Source of the DNA: Cudoniella acicularis
Lineage: Eukaryota > Ascomycota > Leotiomycetes > Helotiales > Helotiaceae
Direction of reading: 5' to 3'
Assembly (NCBI GenBank): GCA_013054445.1
Contig: JAAMPI010000076.1
Location: forward strand, 1 to 64,000
Length of the DNA stretch: 64,000 nucleotides
Part shown: piece after piece, positions 1-10,213 of the stretch
Layout: every line of letters begins with the position of its first letter
How positions within the stretch are numbered: position 1 is the stretch's first letter
The notes under the pieces: generated by a model
What the model saw: the letters and a program-made list of their open reading frames with translations, nothing else
Databases searched by the model: none
Told to the model about the DNA's origin: nothing
Position numbers and translations under genes: made by a program

Positions 1-582
1 CTAATTAGAATTGAATAAGTTATAATTAATTATTCTAGAGGAGCGGTGTGTGGTTCGGGTGATTTCGGGTGGTCGGAATGGGGGTGCACGGACTTAGTGT
101 ATACATGAGACCTGTCCCGAACATCTAACATAACTTTAGTCAATGACTCCTATTCCAGAATCTCTTTCAGCGTTGTCTCGGTCTTCTTGCCAGGTATGAT
201 AAAGGCGGCACCACGGAGTTCATGAATAGGAATTATCTAGACAACAGTGGGTGAATCTCGATCTTCGGTGAGATAGTACACGACTATTACCAGAGAGCTA
301 GAAACTTTGCGACTGAGACATTCCGCTTCAAGGTTGAGGTAGAGGGTTTGTGGTTCTGGAGTCGATTGGGGGGTTGAGATGCAAAGTTGTTTTATCTACC
401 CCGTATCAAGGTATTATTTTGGCTACAGGTTCACGGTCGGTCTAGAAGGGATACTATAAAGATGATTACGACAAACAACAGCCAAACAACGAGGGAAAGA
501 GCCGTTCAATTCATAATGAAAGGTGCAAAAGCAGCATCTTCAACCTCTTATCCATCACTCATCTTGTAGACTTTCAGGTAAT
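1..582. other. Left-edge sequence without a recognisable gene
   Basis: I see no convincing coding region here. Open stretches are short, lack splice-compatible neighbours and show no family motif. The stretch includes the presumed 3' flank of the minus-strand UstYa-like gene that stops at 583. More cluster genes could lie off the left edge. Confidence 0.4.
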
Positions 583-1608
583 CTATGGACCGAAACTTCC
601 TTCCTCTTTTTTCGGCACGATAAAGTCTTCAAGGGGTGTCGGGATTGTTTTCGTGTTTGTCCATGCATGGAACGAGTCCCAATCAATGCATTTACGATCC
701 CATGCAGTAACACCCACATACCCTAAAGAGGCTCTAGGTTCCCATTGCATGGTATTAACTGTCAAGTCCGGTTTGCACATGAGGCCTTGTCGGAGAACCT
801 CCATGCAGTGTTCTGTTGGCAGAAAAGGCTAAGTCAACTAGGATTTCTTCACATGTTAAGGAATCTGATAGACGTACGAAAGTGCTCCATGGTAAATGAC
901 CCCGCAAGGTCCGAGTAGTACTCTTTGTAGTTCATTTGATACATTCGTTTCTGGGGGGATTTAGCGAAACTGCACTAAAATTTCAACCACAGCTAATGAC
1001 GAACCAAGCAATGGAGCTGGTGGTATACTGCGTAGTAACCAACATAACCACCAGTTTCTTTGATCGCGATTGAAGACTTGTTCATTATCTTCATATCCTG
1101 TGCTGAAATTTCAACCATGCTCGCTGGTGACCAGTTAGCCAATACCGTTTACAGAGGTCCAGACCAAGACGTACATTCTGTCAAGCCCGACCATGCTTCA
1201 TCCAACTCCGGGCGTGGCTCGCCAAAGAATGGACTCAACTCAGTTGCTGTTAAATCAAGGCTCTGAATTTTGTATTGAACAATAGCATGAGCAGGAGCTT
1301 CGGATTGAGTTAGCACCTGTACGAAAACCAACAAACTAGAACGGTGGTAAGTTATTTTACTCACAGTACGGCTCCTCAACCTCTTCTCGAGCGAACTGTA
1401 CTTTGATTTCGCATGAGTGGAACGTATTGAAGATTAGCATACTGACGTTGAGAGCCAATAAAGCTGCTTGCACAATGAGAAAAATGAAATAGCCCTTCTG
1501 CAGATTAATCCGTGAGGAGTATTCTTTCTGAGAGTTGTAAGCCTCATCAGAAGCGCTTTCAACGCCGGCCAGGAACGGCTCCTCCTCATTCTTCTCACTG
1601 ATGGTCAT
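583..1608 (-). CDS. UstYa/DUF3328-family protein A (5 exons, 262 aa)
   Basis: Proposed exons on the minus strand are 1365-1608, 1175-1297, 1005-1123, 878-950 and 583-812, totalling 789 nt and closing in frame. The ATG at 1608 is chosen because the open frame upstream has no ATG. A cytosolic head is followed by one membrane segment near residues 33-55. Then come the family landmarks: YSPA after the first intron, PRPELDEAW, the first His-Cys motif YHQLHCL, and the second motif HCMEVLRQ followed by a conserved Cys. Intron 1 ends at CCGAAG, just after a GCTAAC branch site. Known UstYa proteins are type II membrane oxidases that cross-link ribosomal peptides (ustiloxin, phomopsin, asperipin) or cyclochlorotine-type products. 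Here the gene is next to, and on the same strand as, a repeat-peptide precursor, so a role in macrocyclising that peptide is inferred. The third intron donor (GTTCGT) is the weakest junction. Confidence 0.88.
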
Positions 1609-3180
1609 GACGGTATGTATCTTGGTGCTGTTCACCGTAGTCCAACAGAAACAAAACTTGAGTCGCCAGTGTTACAAGTGATTTACTGAGTTGTAAGGCA
1701 ATTTTTGGGGACTGTCAGAGTTAGGAAGAGAGGCGAGGTAATCAATGATGGGCTAATTCGAGAGGTGAGGGTGTGTACTATGTTCTGTCTTACAGCGGAG
1801 GACAGTATAGGGCTAGGGACCATCATGCATGGCATAAGCCCATGGGTAACAAAAAGAAATTGAACCAAATTACGTCAAGGGTACGGCACATCCGAAAATG
1901 ACAAACATGCAGCAATCGCCAACATGCAGCAATCACTAGCTTTCGGCATCGGACATATTTATTATCCACGTTGATAATCCTATCTCATATTATGTAGAAA
2001 AGAGTAGCGGTGAGGAGGGAAATCAAGCATGAGCATCTGCAAGTCTGTAGGATGAAACAAGACGCAAAATCTACATGTGCTAATCATCCTGAATAGGCCC
2101 AGGAAGAGCAAAGGCATTATAAACCCAATGTGGCGGGATTCCTGGATAGTACAGGCCGGTGCGGGGGATATCGGAAGAGAATCCGTTCTTCTTCCGGTTT
2201 AATTTATCCCATGCGTGGGTGCATTATTCGTTCTATTAGACTTTCCGACACTTTCCAACAATAAGTCGCTGTTGGTCGACTCGGCAGTAGCAAGTAAGAT
2301 AAGAGAAAGAATGGTCCCGAAAAGGCAGCTGCTTTCTGATCTTCTGTGCGTAGACCCATGTTATTGATTTATGTAAGGTTACTGTTGGAAATTTTGTTAA
2401 TTACATTATTAAAATCTTGCATCTTATAACTTAGCCTAATTTCATAAAGTGAGTATGTGATTAGGAGGCAAAAGAGCAGTTGGAGCGAAATTTATGCCTA
2501 GCTACTAGCCAATACGCGTTTGCCTGGCCTATCTGCGTCAAATTCGAAATACCTTACTTCCCGAAAATCACTGAACCAAATGCATGTCACCCCCTCATCC
2601 CGCCGCACTTGGTGCCGTATGCGGCTTGGACTTCGCTTCAGGCCGCAGGCGAATAGTGCAGAGCACAAAATCACGTTGAAGTTTACATCTACCCGGAATA
2701 CCAATCCTTGCGTTGGGCAAGGTAAATTACTCGGAGCGGGGTTATTATCATTTAGTTACCAAATTTGCAATGACTTTAATGATCATGTGGCAGGACGAAT
2801 TAGAAGCTCGGGTACAGAGTCGAACTTGGGAGGTTGCATAGCGATAGAGTAAAATGGGCGGTGAGATTGCTTATGGAGAATGCTGGAGTTCCTTACTGAG
2901 GTGATATAGACATTATTTGGTTGAACAGAGATGACACAGAAATCCGTAGGTACAGGTTGTAACGAATGAGTTTGGGTGAATGCTAGTCAGAGTACAGGAC
3001 CCTGAATGAGAGAACCCCAATTCAGAAAACTGTTCCCTTCTATTCCATTCCAGTTTTAACACCCAGAATATAAATGAAACCTAGACGTCCGTCCGAGTGC
3101 AGAACCCACGTGCATGATTTTCTAGAGAACCACAGTATTGCACTGATTGAGGGCGTCTGAACAGGCCACCAGCATACACT
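1609..3180. other. Intergenic region between UstYa-like A and the precursor gene
   Basis: About 1.6 kb with no supported gene. The longest open frame (about 110 codons, plus strand, 2520-2852) starts at TTG, has no ATG near its start and no motif I recognise. The region should contain the promoter of the minus-strand UstYa-like gene and the 3' end of the precursor transcript. Confidence 0.4.
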
Positions 3181-3744
3181 CTACTGGTCCTCAACAACAT
3201 CCTAGAGACAGATATCAGTAATTCGCGTACTGTCAAAAATTGCAAGAGGCTCAAGAGCAGGGACGTACAGCCTTATAGTAATTCTGGAAGAGTGCGTCCA
3301 AGTTGTTCTCGGAACGCTAATCTCAAATTAGCCAGAAGCATTGAAAGGGTTTTCCAAGAGATTCTGTATACTTTTTTCTGATCCTCAACAACGCCCTAAA
3401 CACTATTACTTCTTGATTACATTGGAGAACAGATAATTTGATGAGCAGGGACTTACAGCCTTGTAATAATTTTGGAAGAGGGCGTCCAAGTTGTTCTCGG
3501 AACGCTAATCTCAAATTAGCCTAAGATATTGAACGATCGTTCAAAAGGAATTCGGTATACTCTTTTCTGATCCTCAACAACGTCCTAAACACCGTCGGTT
3601 TCTTGGTCAGTCTGGAGAATAGATACGAGTGGAGACGTACAGCCTTGTAGTAATTCTGGAACAACGCGTCCAAATTGTTCTCTGAACGCTATTCTCCGAT
3701 TAACTTGAGGTACTAAGAAATTGTTTGAACAGGATTTGGTATAC
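3181..3744 (-). repeat. Three tandem intron-containing repeat units (about 186 bp) in the precursor gene
   Basis: Anchors such as the CGCT at the 48-nt exon edge recur at 3315, 3503 and 3687, spacings of 188 and 184 bp. Each unit holds a GTATAC-type intron, a 48-nt exon, a GTACGT/GTAAGT-type intron and a 24-nt (or terminal 21-nt) exon. The spacing is not a multiple of three, so no single frame reads through. Only the spliced product shows the protein repeat. Confidence 0.92.
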
Positions 3745-3822
3745 CTTGCTTTCTACTGGCATTGGGGCTGCGGCTGTAAGGGCAGCGGCCATAGCAATGA
3801 AGCAAAGTTTGGAGAAATGCAT
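3181..3822 (-). CDS. Secreted repeat-peptide (RiPP, dikaritin-like) precursor, 7 exons, 96 aa
   Basis: Minus-strand exons are 3745-3822, 3641-3688, 3561-3584, 3457-3504, 3372-3395, 3269-3316 and 3181-3201: 291 nt, six phase-0 introns of 55-67 bp. Exon 1 starts at an ATG with AAAA before it and encodes a signal peptide (MHFSKLCFIAMAAALTAAA) ending in P-M-P-V-E-S-K. The three 48-nt exons each encode RSENNLDALFQNYYKA. The two internal 24-nt exons encode DVVEDQKR and GVVEDQKK, and the last exon encodes DVVEDQ and the stop. Splicing places KR, KRR and KKR exactly at the start of each repeat, so Kex2-type cleavage would release three near-identical 21-residue peptides with a Tyr-Tyr pair. Donors are GTATAC (introns 1, 3, 5) or GTACGT/GTAAGT (introns 2, 4, 6), and acceptors are all NTAG. 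The secreted, Kex2-bounded repeat layout beside two UstYa genes matches fungal dikaritin precursors. The product is unknown, and I recognise no described core. Confidence 0.92.
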
Positions 3823-5315
3823 TTTTACTTCAGTTCTTTTTAGAAATTGGGATGCCAAAGGTTTTTACTCTGGAGCACTTGGAAATGGATTTTTGTCCAG
3901 CAATATTGTAATCAACATACCCGCTTTTCTCCGAGGGGATTTAGTCCTATATATAAAAATGCGATTTATCAAGAAAAAGAAGGAGTCACATGCCTGTTGA
4001 ATCTCGAGGGTCGGGTGTTTAGCTACTTTGGCCTCTGCAGGCGATAAGCACATTGTTGTTCTCTACAAGCGGTAACCACATCTTTAGCCTATGCAGGCGG
4101 CGAGCTCATCTTTACTTCTAAGTGGTTAGCACTCTGTAAACCCCCTAGTCACCGAGTAAAAATAAGAAAGGGTATAAATAAGAGTTGCTATCAGTTAATT
4201 GATAGGCTTACTCTCTGTTTCACTTGCTATCTTTGTGCAAAGTTCGGTTAAAGTAATTAGCCGAATAAACTTGCTGTTCGTTTTGTTATATATCCTTGTA
4301 TAGAAAATACCGCTTCTCTAGAAACTGAGCGAAGATGCAACAAGCTTTGGAAAGCAATTGTTATTGATTAATCAAATAAGTTTAATTTATATTTCGCTTT
4401 GTACATTTGAGTGTCAAGTCCCACCCTTTTAAAAACCGAGTAAAGCTTGCTAGCAGCCGTCAATGCAAGAAACTACCCGAAGAGGGAGAAGGGAAAGGCA
4501 CTGATTATCCTTGAAAACAGTACAGGTATTCCTTATACAATTCTAGTACTCTACGATCCCAACCTGTATCTTTCCACGCCTTCCCCCTCTGGTTACGGTT
4601 GCAAGCCTGCAGCCTTGCAGGTTTGCAACCGTACTAGCTTAAAAACGTACATATGCACATCGATATTGAGATAGGACGTCTTGTGGATTACCCAAAGACG
4701 AGGAAGGTCTAAACGATCCAAGATGACAGATATAACTGTAAACGGGATCGGTGAGTCGGGGTTGACAGGCAAGAAAGTTATAACAATCACTTTTCATAAG
4801 ACACAAGTGGTCAAGTCGGACCAATAAACACTAACCGCGCTAAAGACGCCGCCCGTTGCCGATAGAAAGACACGCCGTCAGGGATACCACCAACACCGGC
4901 TACCTATACGTTATGCACAAGACGAAAATGCTCGGCCGCACCACGGCCGTACCAACCTGGGTTGCCAGTCACAACGCATACATGAGTTGGCTTTTACGTA
5001 GGTGTTCGGCCCATGAAGAATTTGACGACGATTGGGTACAGATAGCGATTTATGCACTACCTATGCACCACCTGTAGGATTCATTATCATATGCTACATT
5101 CAGCTAACTTCCCTAAGTGCGGGGGGTCCTAGCTTATGCTTATGTGCTTAAGCAACTGGTGATAGCTTTGGATTGATTTCTGTAGATACTTTCACCTTAG
5201 ACCCTACTCTTCATTTCGTCAAACGGTCAAAGTTCGATACTCGTTGACAAATTCATATCTTTATTTTCCGTTGCAACCGTTTCTTAGGACATTATCTTTC
5301 ATAAACTTATTTTCA
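3823..5315. other. Intergenic region between the precursor gene and UstYa-like B
   Basis: About 1.5 kb lies between two divergently transcribed genes. Short open frames (for example 4856-5077 from a TTG start, and 4447-4674) have no recognisable family and no clear splice partners. The region probably holds both promoters, including a TATA-like site described separately. Confidence 0.4.
3948..3957 (-). promoter_or_regulatory. Possible TATA box of the precursor gene
   Basis: TATATATA, read on the minus strand after TTTT, lies about 126-135 bp upstream of the precursor ATG. The sequence is nearly palindromic, so orientation is not proven. No plus-strand gene starts just downstream. Confidence 0.35.
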
Positions 5316-6545
5316 ATGTCCTTCGAATACTCAGAGCTCGCTTCCGATGACAACCATTCCAATGATGGCCTTGAGAAAATTGGTTTTCTCCGCGAAGTAA
5401 AACGCCGCTCTTCACGATATGACTTTTCCCGCGGACTCTGTTCTCTGAAGACTTTTGCAAACGTATTTTCTTGGATTTTGGTTACCGGCCTCACTCTGGC
5501 CTTGATCTACAGACCCGAATCCCCAGGGCCTGGATGTGCTGATTTTGGACTGAGTCGCTATTGTATGCATACATCTATCTACCTTTACCCATTCTCTGAT
5601 GGAGAAACACAAAACTCTACGAGACATATTTTTCTGAGTCTGACAAACTACAGCACCCGCGTACAATGAGATAGAATATCACGACGTCGTTTTCAAGCGT
5701 GGCTTCGGGGCTCACAAGGACACCTACTCTCAGTTTCAGGGATGGCCGACTGACGAGATAGATCAACTGTGGGACGAGTCATACGAAAGTGAGTGGCTTA
5801 TTTAAAGATTTTGGTATCACAACGTACGCCAATACATTGACTAACACATTTTAAGACGGCTTCAGCATGCACATCGACTCTGCGACCCACGACCGTCTTT
5901 ACAACAAGACAATGCACTTTCCTGTACACGGTTACGAGAGCACTTATGTTGTCGGGTTAGATGTATTTCACCAGCTGCACTGTCTGGTAAGTGGTTGAAA
6001 AAGCCTAGACATGCCCCAGATAGACCGGCTGAGTTTACAATCAACGTAATCGCAGAACAGAATTCGAAAGGCGTTTTACCCCCGTCGATATAACAACTCG
6101 ATGATAAACCCTGATGGGACAATTGACTGGGCGAAATGGATGCACATTAGTATGTTATTCAGGGGCTGGCTTGCATGTTTCTCATTTCTAGTCAACTGAG
6201 TCCTTGAGTCATGCATGCTGATCTCAATTGTTCATGTCTCTAGACCACTGCATCGAGAGTATACGACAATCAATAACTTGTAGCTCTGATGTCACGGCCA
6301 ACGGTTTCGACTGGTTCCCCCAAACCCACTACATGCGGCCGAGGCTCGACACGGTGCATAGGTGTCGTAACTTCTCGCGGATCAAAGAATTCGCTTTCGA
6401 GCGTTTTGTGCCGCTGAACAACCTCCAGTCCAATGTTGAAGCCGATGGCAAACTTGTCGACTATACAGGGGTGTTTCCCGACCCAGAGGCGCAGGAAAAC
6501 TGGCTCATCCCCTCTGATTGGCATCATACCGTGGACGAAATTTAA
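5316..6545 (+). CDS. UstYa/DUF3328-family protein B (5 exons, 302 aa)
   Basis: Exons are 5316-5562, 5654-5788, 5856-5986, 6056-6149 and 6244-6545: 909 nt, in frame. Donors are GTATGC, GTGAGT, GTAAGT and GTATGT, and all acceptors are AG. The protein has a basic cytosolic N-terminus, one membrane segment near residues 48-66, YSPAYNEIEY at the start of the lumenal domain, the first family motif FHQLHCL and the second motif HCIESIRQ with a following Cys. The C-terminal tail (P-D-P-E-A-Q...W-L-I-P) is typical of the family. Known members act as copper-dependent or Cys/His-coordinated peptide cyclases in RiPP pathways. Having two different UstY-type genes around one precursor resembles UstYa/UstYb of the ustiloxin cluster. 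It is divergent from the precursor gene. A division of labour between the two oxidases is inference. Confidence 0.93.
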
Positions 6546-7145
6546 GTTCCCAACGATTGGCTGTGATGACCTGTAACTTGCCAAGGGATACAAAGTAGCG
6601 GATATTTCGGGAAGTTAGTATAGGTGGGCGATGACATTTGGTAAATTGGACATTGTTCTAGCAGTAGTGGTAGATAAACTTTCAAGCCAAATTGTTACAG
6701 CACTTTTTTAGCGTTTATTACACGTGCACCTCCTTGTAAAGTTTCCTATAGATGCGCACCTGACTATAATCCGCTTATATTTCACTCTTCCAAAGTCTTC
6801 CTACTTGCTCCCAGAGGTTTACACGCTTTACTCCATATCGTTATAGCATATAATAGCCCTTCAATTGTAAGGCAGGAATCCCTTAGAAACTCGGTATTCT
6901 AAAACTCTAATGCCCGCCGTGCCTTTCAGTTGGATCCTACTCGATCATGCGCATGCCCCGCCTTTAACGACGGCACCCGCTTTATCCCAGGGTTTGCATA
7001 TGTCGGCTATATTCGATAAGCCTATCTCGTAAAAAAATTTAGTCAAAGGTGTCAGCTCGTTTAATATTTTCTCGCATACCAGCTTTTAACCCCCTCCTCC
7101 CCCTTTTTTTTTTGGCTCCAGTCTAGCAGCAGTAACTAGGACAAA
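6546..7145. other. Intergenic region upstream of the GNAT gene
   Basis: About 600 bp with no gene seen. A poly-pyrimidine stretch with a run of T (about 7090-7113) lies 30-50 bp upstream of the GNAT start codon, as is common in fungal promoters. Confidence 0.4.
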
Positions 7146-7950
7146 ATGTCGTATTCCATCCAACTAGCCACAGAAGCCGATCTTCACGAAATGACGGAGG
7201 TAATGGTTGCAGCGCTATCAGACGATTCATGCTGGCAAGGGATGAAAGGATCATGGACAGATAAGGAAGAATATGAGTTCACGCTTGAGACTCTACGAGT
7301 GAGTATGAACGGGTCTCAGGCAGGGGCATATAAGTGTTGGAAGGTAATTGATAAGAATGGGTACCTCTACCTAATTTTCATACGAGATAGGATCTAATGA
7401 ATTGGTAAAGGAAAATTCTCGCCTGGGCTGGCCTCGGGTATCCCAGCTCCCTTGGGGAAGAACAAAAGAACTGGGTTATAACTACAACTACATATCAAAT
7501 CCCACCAGGTCGAAACCAAAAGATCCTCGAATTCTTCCGTAATTCGATCCTGCTATTACCGATGAAACATGGATATGATAACGCGAAACACTTCCGTAAG
7601 TATCCGGCTTCTTCTTTCTCTGAGGAAATTAACAAGAATAATTAGAGCGACAAAATATTATGGTTTGTCCAGAGTATCAACGCCGAGGATTAGGTCGGCT
7701 CCTTACAGAAAAGTGTAATGAGGTTGCCGATGCTAGTAGGGCAGCTACGTATGTGAGAGCTCAATCTAAGGCTGCGGGGCTTTTCATTCAGATGGGATAT
7801 GAGGTTCTAGAGAAGATTGATTTTGATTTATGTGATTTTGGCGCTAACCTTAAAGATGGGAAGACCTCTGTTTTTGTTATGAAGAGAGAGCCAGGTGCAA
7901 AAGAGCAGCAGGGAAGAAGATTTCCAGATTGGATTGAAGATGAGGTCTAG
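7146..7950 (+). CDS. GNAT-family N-acetyltransferase (3 exons, 234 aa)
   Basis: Exons are 7146-7360, 7411-7595 and 7646-7950: 705 nt, in frame. A GTGAGT inside exon 1 looks like a donor, but the frame stays open past it. The junction at GTACCT...TAAAG restores K-N-G-K-I-L-A-W-A-G-L, the second strand of the GNAT fold. The acetyl-CoA binding motif A is V-C-P-E-Y-Q-R-R-G-L-G-R-L-L near residues 138-151, followed by the usual F-I-Q-M-G-Y-E-V (residues about 180-187). It is a fungal GNAT of the small-molecule or peptide N-acetyltransferase kind. The substrate cannot be read from sequence. It is co-oriented with and 600 bp downstream of UstYa-like B, so it may be a tailoring enzyme of the peptide locus, but position is the only support. 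Confidence 0.85.
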
Positions 7951-8419
7951 AGTCTAGACTTTAAACTACGTACTTTACGTTCAGACATTAGAGCAGTTGA
8001 GGAGTCTAGGGTGTACAGTGTAGAAGACATGATATTTAAAGACCACCAGAACTAATAAAATCCTCTCATCTCTCATATTTGTTCTTAACCTAGTTCGCCT
8101 TTTTCCGGAGGCGGACGGGTCACGCGTACTGTTACTGACGTGAAGAAAAGATTCATTTCATGTCTAGCATCCCATTTACCAAGGTCAGTAGAATAGGGGA
8201 ATTGATAGAGTCACTAATGTGCCTTCTTTGGTTTCGAGGACGATCCTTCGATCCTATTAGTCTGGGTCTACAACTCGCAGAAATTTATGTTTTTAATAGG
8301 TTTCTACTAATTATTAGAGCTTGCGATATCCAGATTCTTGCCCCTGAACGTGACTACCTTTTTTTGTGGGAAGAGGGGGGAAAGGGCCTTTTTTTCGCTG
8401 CCTCTAGTAGCTAGAAAAC

Positions 8420-9780
8420 CTATAGCTGTCGTAGTCAGTCGCTAAGCACATAGTCGTCGATCAGAAGACACTAGTCCCACACTCCTTAGCGCCTGAATTC
8501 CAAGACGACGTAGACGCCCGGGGCCGAGCCTTTGGCGAGGAAGACTGACGTCGAGCTGCCGGCAGAGCCTTAATCTATGCTTGTAGAGAGGATTCTAGTG
8601 GCGACTCTAGCCCTAATAGCGATTCGGACAGCGGCATCCCGTACGACTCGGATACTAGCGTCGACCCTGACCAGACCCCTAAAAAGCTAGCCTAAAGGCC
8701 TATAGTCCGACGAACGTTTAAGTGAGATACCTAGACTAATCTCTAAAAGATAAAAAACAACTTAGCTAGAATCGTACGAATTAAAGAGACCTCTTACCAG
8801 AGGAAGCGATACCCTAGACTGTCTAAGCCCTAGTAGCCAACTATCGACATTACGGCAATTAGTACTCTAGGAACTCACTTTAACCTAAAGCGTCCTAAAA
8901 ACGAGGCCTTTATAGCCGGCTCATACGAGATCGATTAAGTCTTTTAAGAACGAGATAGTACTACTCTTCTTAAGCCCGGCTTAGAAAGCCACGAAGACCT
9001 TAGCTTTGTCTTAGAAGCTTATTTAGATTACCTCGATGTTTTTTTCTAAGACTATATCAGACGTTCTACCTCTATACCGCTCGTACGACTATAAAATCGA
9101 TCTTAAAGCCGATAATAGTCTGGGATATTGTTATAGACCTAGTTCGACGCCAGGATAGATTAACTTAATAATAGTCAACTTAATGACTTGATTCGACGCT
9201 CGTCGATTCAATGACTTAACGACTGACCGANTNACTCACTATCCAGGGGANTCGCTTACGGACTNCNTCGCTTACTAGCGCTATTTNTNTAGTTAAATAG
9301 AGCTTCTCNCTCNNNGAGAACCTCTTCTTCTCTCCTTAGTTTAGTCTCTTCGATAATANAGCACCTTCTTNNAAATACGTCCCNACGTGACGTCAGGGCC
9401 CTAGTGCCTTTGCAGAGCCGTAACAGATNATAGACNNAGTNNTAGANANACNTTAATATCTTAAAGCTAAACTAGCCTCTATAATCGCTAGATCTTTCCC
9501 TAATTAAGAATTTATAGAGGTATATTAAGAATATTCTAAGTAGGAAGAGATACCTGATTAAAAATATCACTAAGATAGAAATAGAATTAAGAGAGTTATA
9601 GCCTAAAATCAGTATTAATTTCTTAGTTAAGTTAAATAAAAGTATATTACGGCGTTTAGATATATATATTTAAAACAAAGGAAGGGCTATAAAGTATTAG
9701 AATAGCTTTAAAATTGCCTAAATTAGAAGTGATTTGACCTTGTCGTTCTTAAGTTATAAGTGTTTAAAGTGAGGGGGGTC
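8420..9780. mobile_element. RIP-mutated relic of an unidentified element, with ambiguous bases
   Basis: A frame running from 8588 to about 9050 on the plus strand stays in register for more than 150 codons and is broken only by TAA, TAG and TGA. This is the pattern expected when CAA/CAG/TGG are hit by repeat-induced point mutation. It begins with an acidic Ser/Asp-rich stretch. I do not recognise the family. Scattered N bases between 9231 and 9452 suggest a collapsed or unresolved repeat. From 9450 on the sequence becomes AT-rich with no open frame. Confidence 0.55.
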
Positions 9781-10213
9781 TATATCGCTTAATAACGCAC
9801 AGGCCATGGAACCGATTGTATATCCAATTCCGGTTTAGTCTTAGCGCAAAGCTCTCACGAGTGCCCCACACAAAAATTACGGTAATCTTCGCGTGCGCCA
9901 AGCTTGTGGCGGTAATAACTGTGGCTATGAGCAGTCCATCCCCAAAATCCTGACCTCCGCAGTTTCACTTTGTTTTGACCAGGCATGCTCCACGACGACC
10001 ACCTCCACCACCGCAGTTTATTACACAATTCGCGGAACTATCCAGCATTCGCCTGCGACTCCTGGAAGCCACGGGGTATTCGAACCAGCACGCAGCATGG
10101 TGCAAGCCATCACGCCCGCCCGACATCCTCATTGCCGCAATCATTGCACGCCCTTTCACAAATTTAATTTTCGATCAGATACTGCCATCCGAAGCATGTA
10201 AACAGGACTCGAA

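Noticed and set aside
2520..2852. 110-codon plus-strand ORF between UstYa-like A and the precursor
   Set aside because: Starts at TTG, no recognisable domain, no intron partners.
3323..3514. A 63-codon minus-strand frame from TTG through one repeat unit
   Set aside because: It reads the 48-nt exon out of the frame used by the spliced precursor, runs through introns, and has no ATG.
3181..3744. CRISPR-like or satellite tandem repeat
   Set aside because: Only three units, eukaryotic context, and the repeat is fully explained by duplicated exons and introns of the precursor gene.
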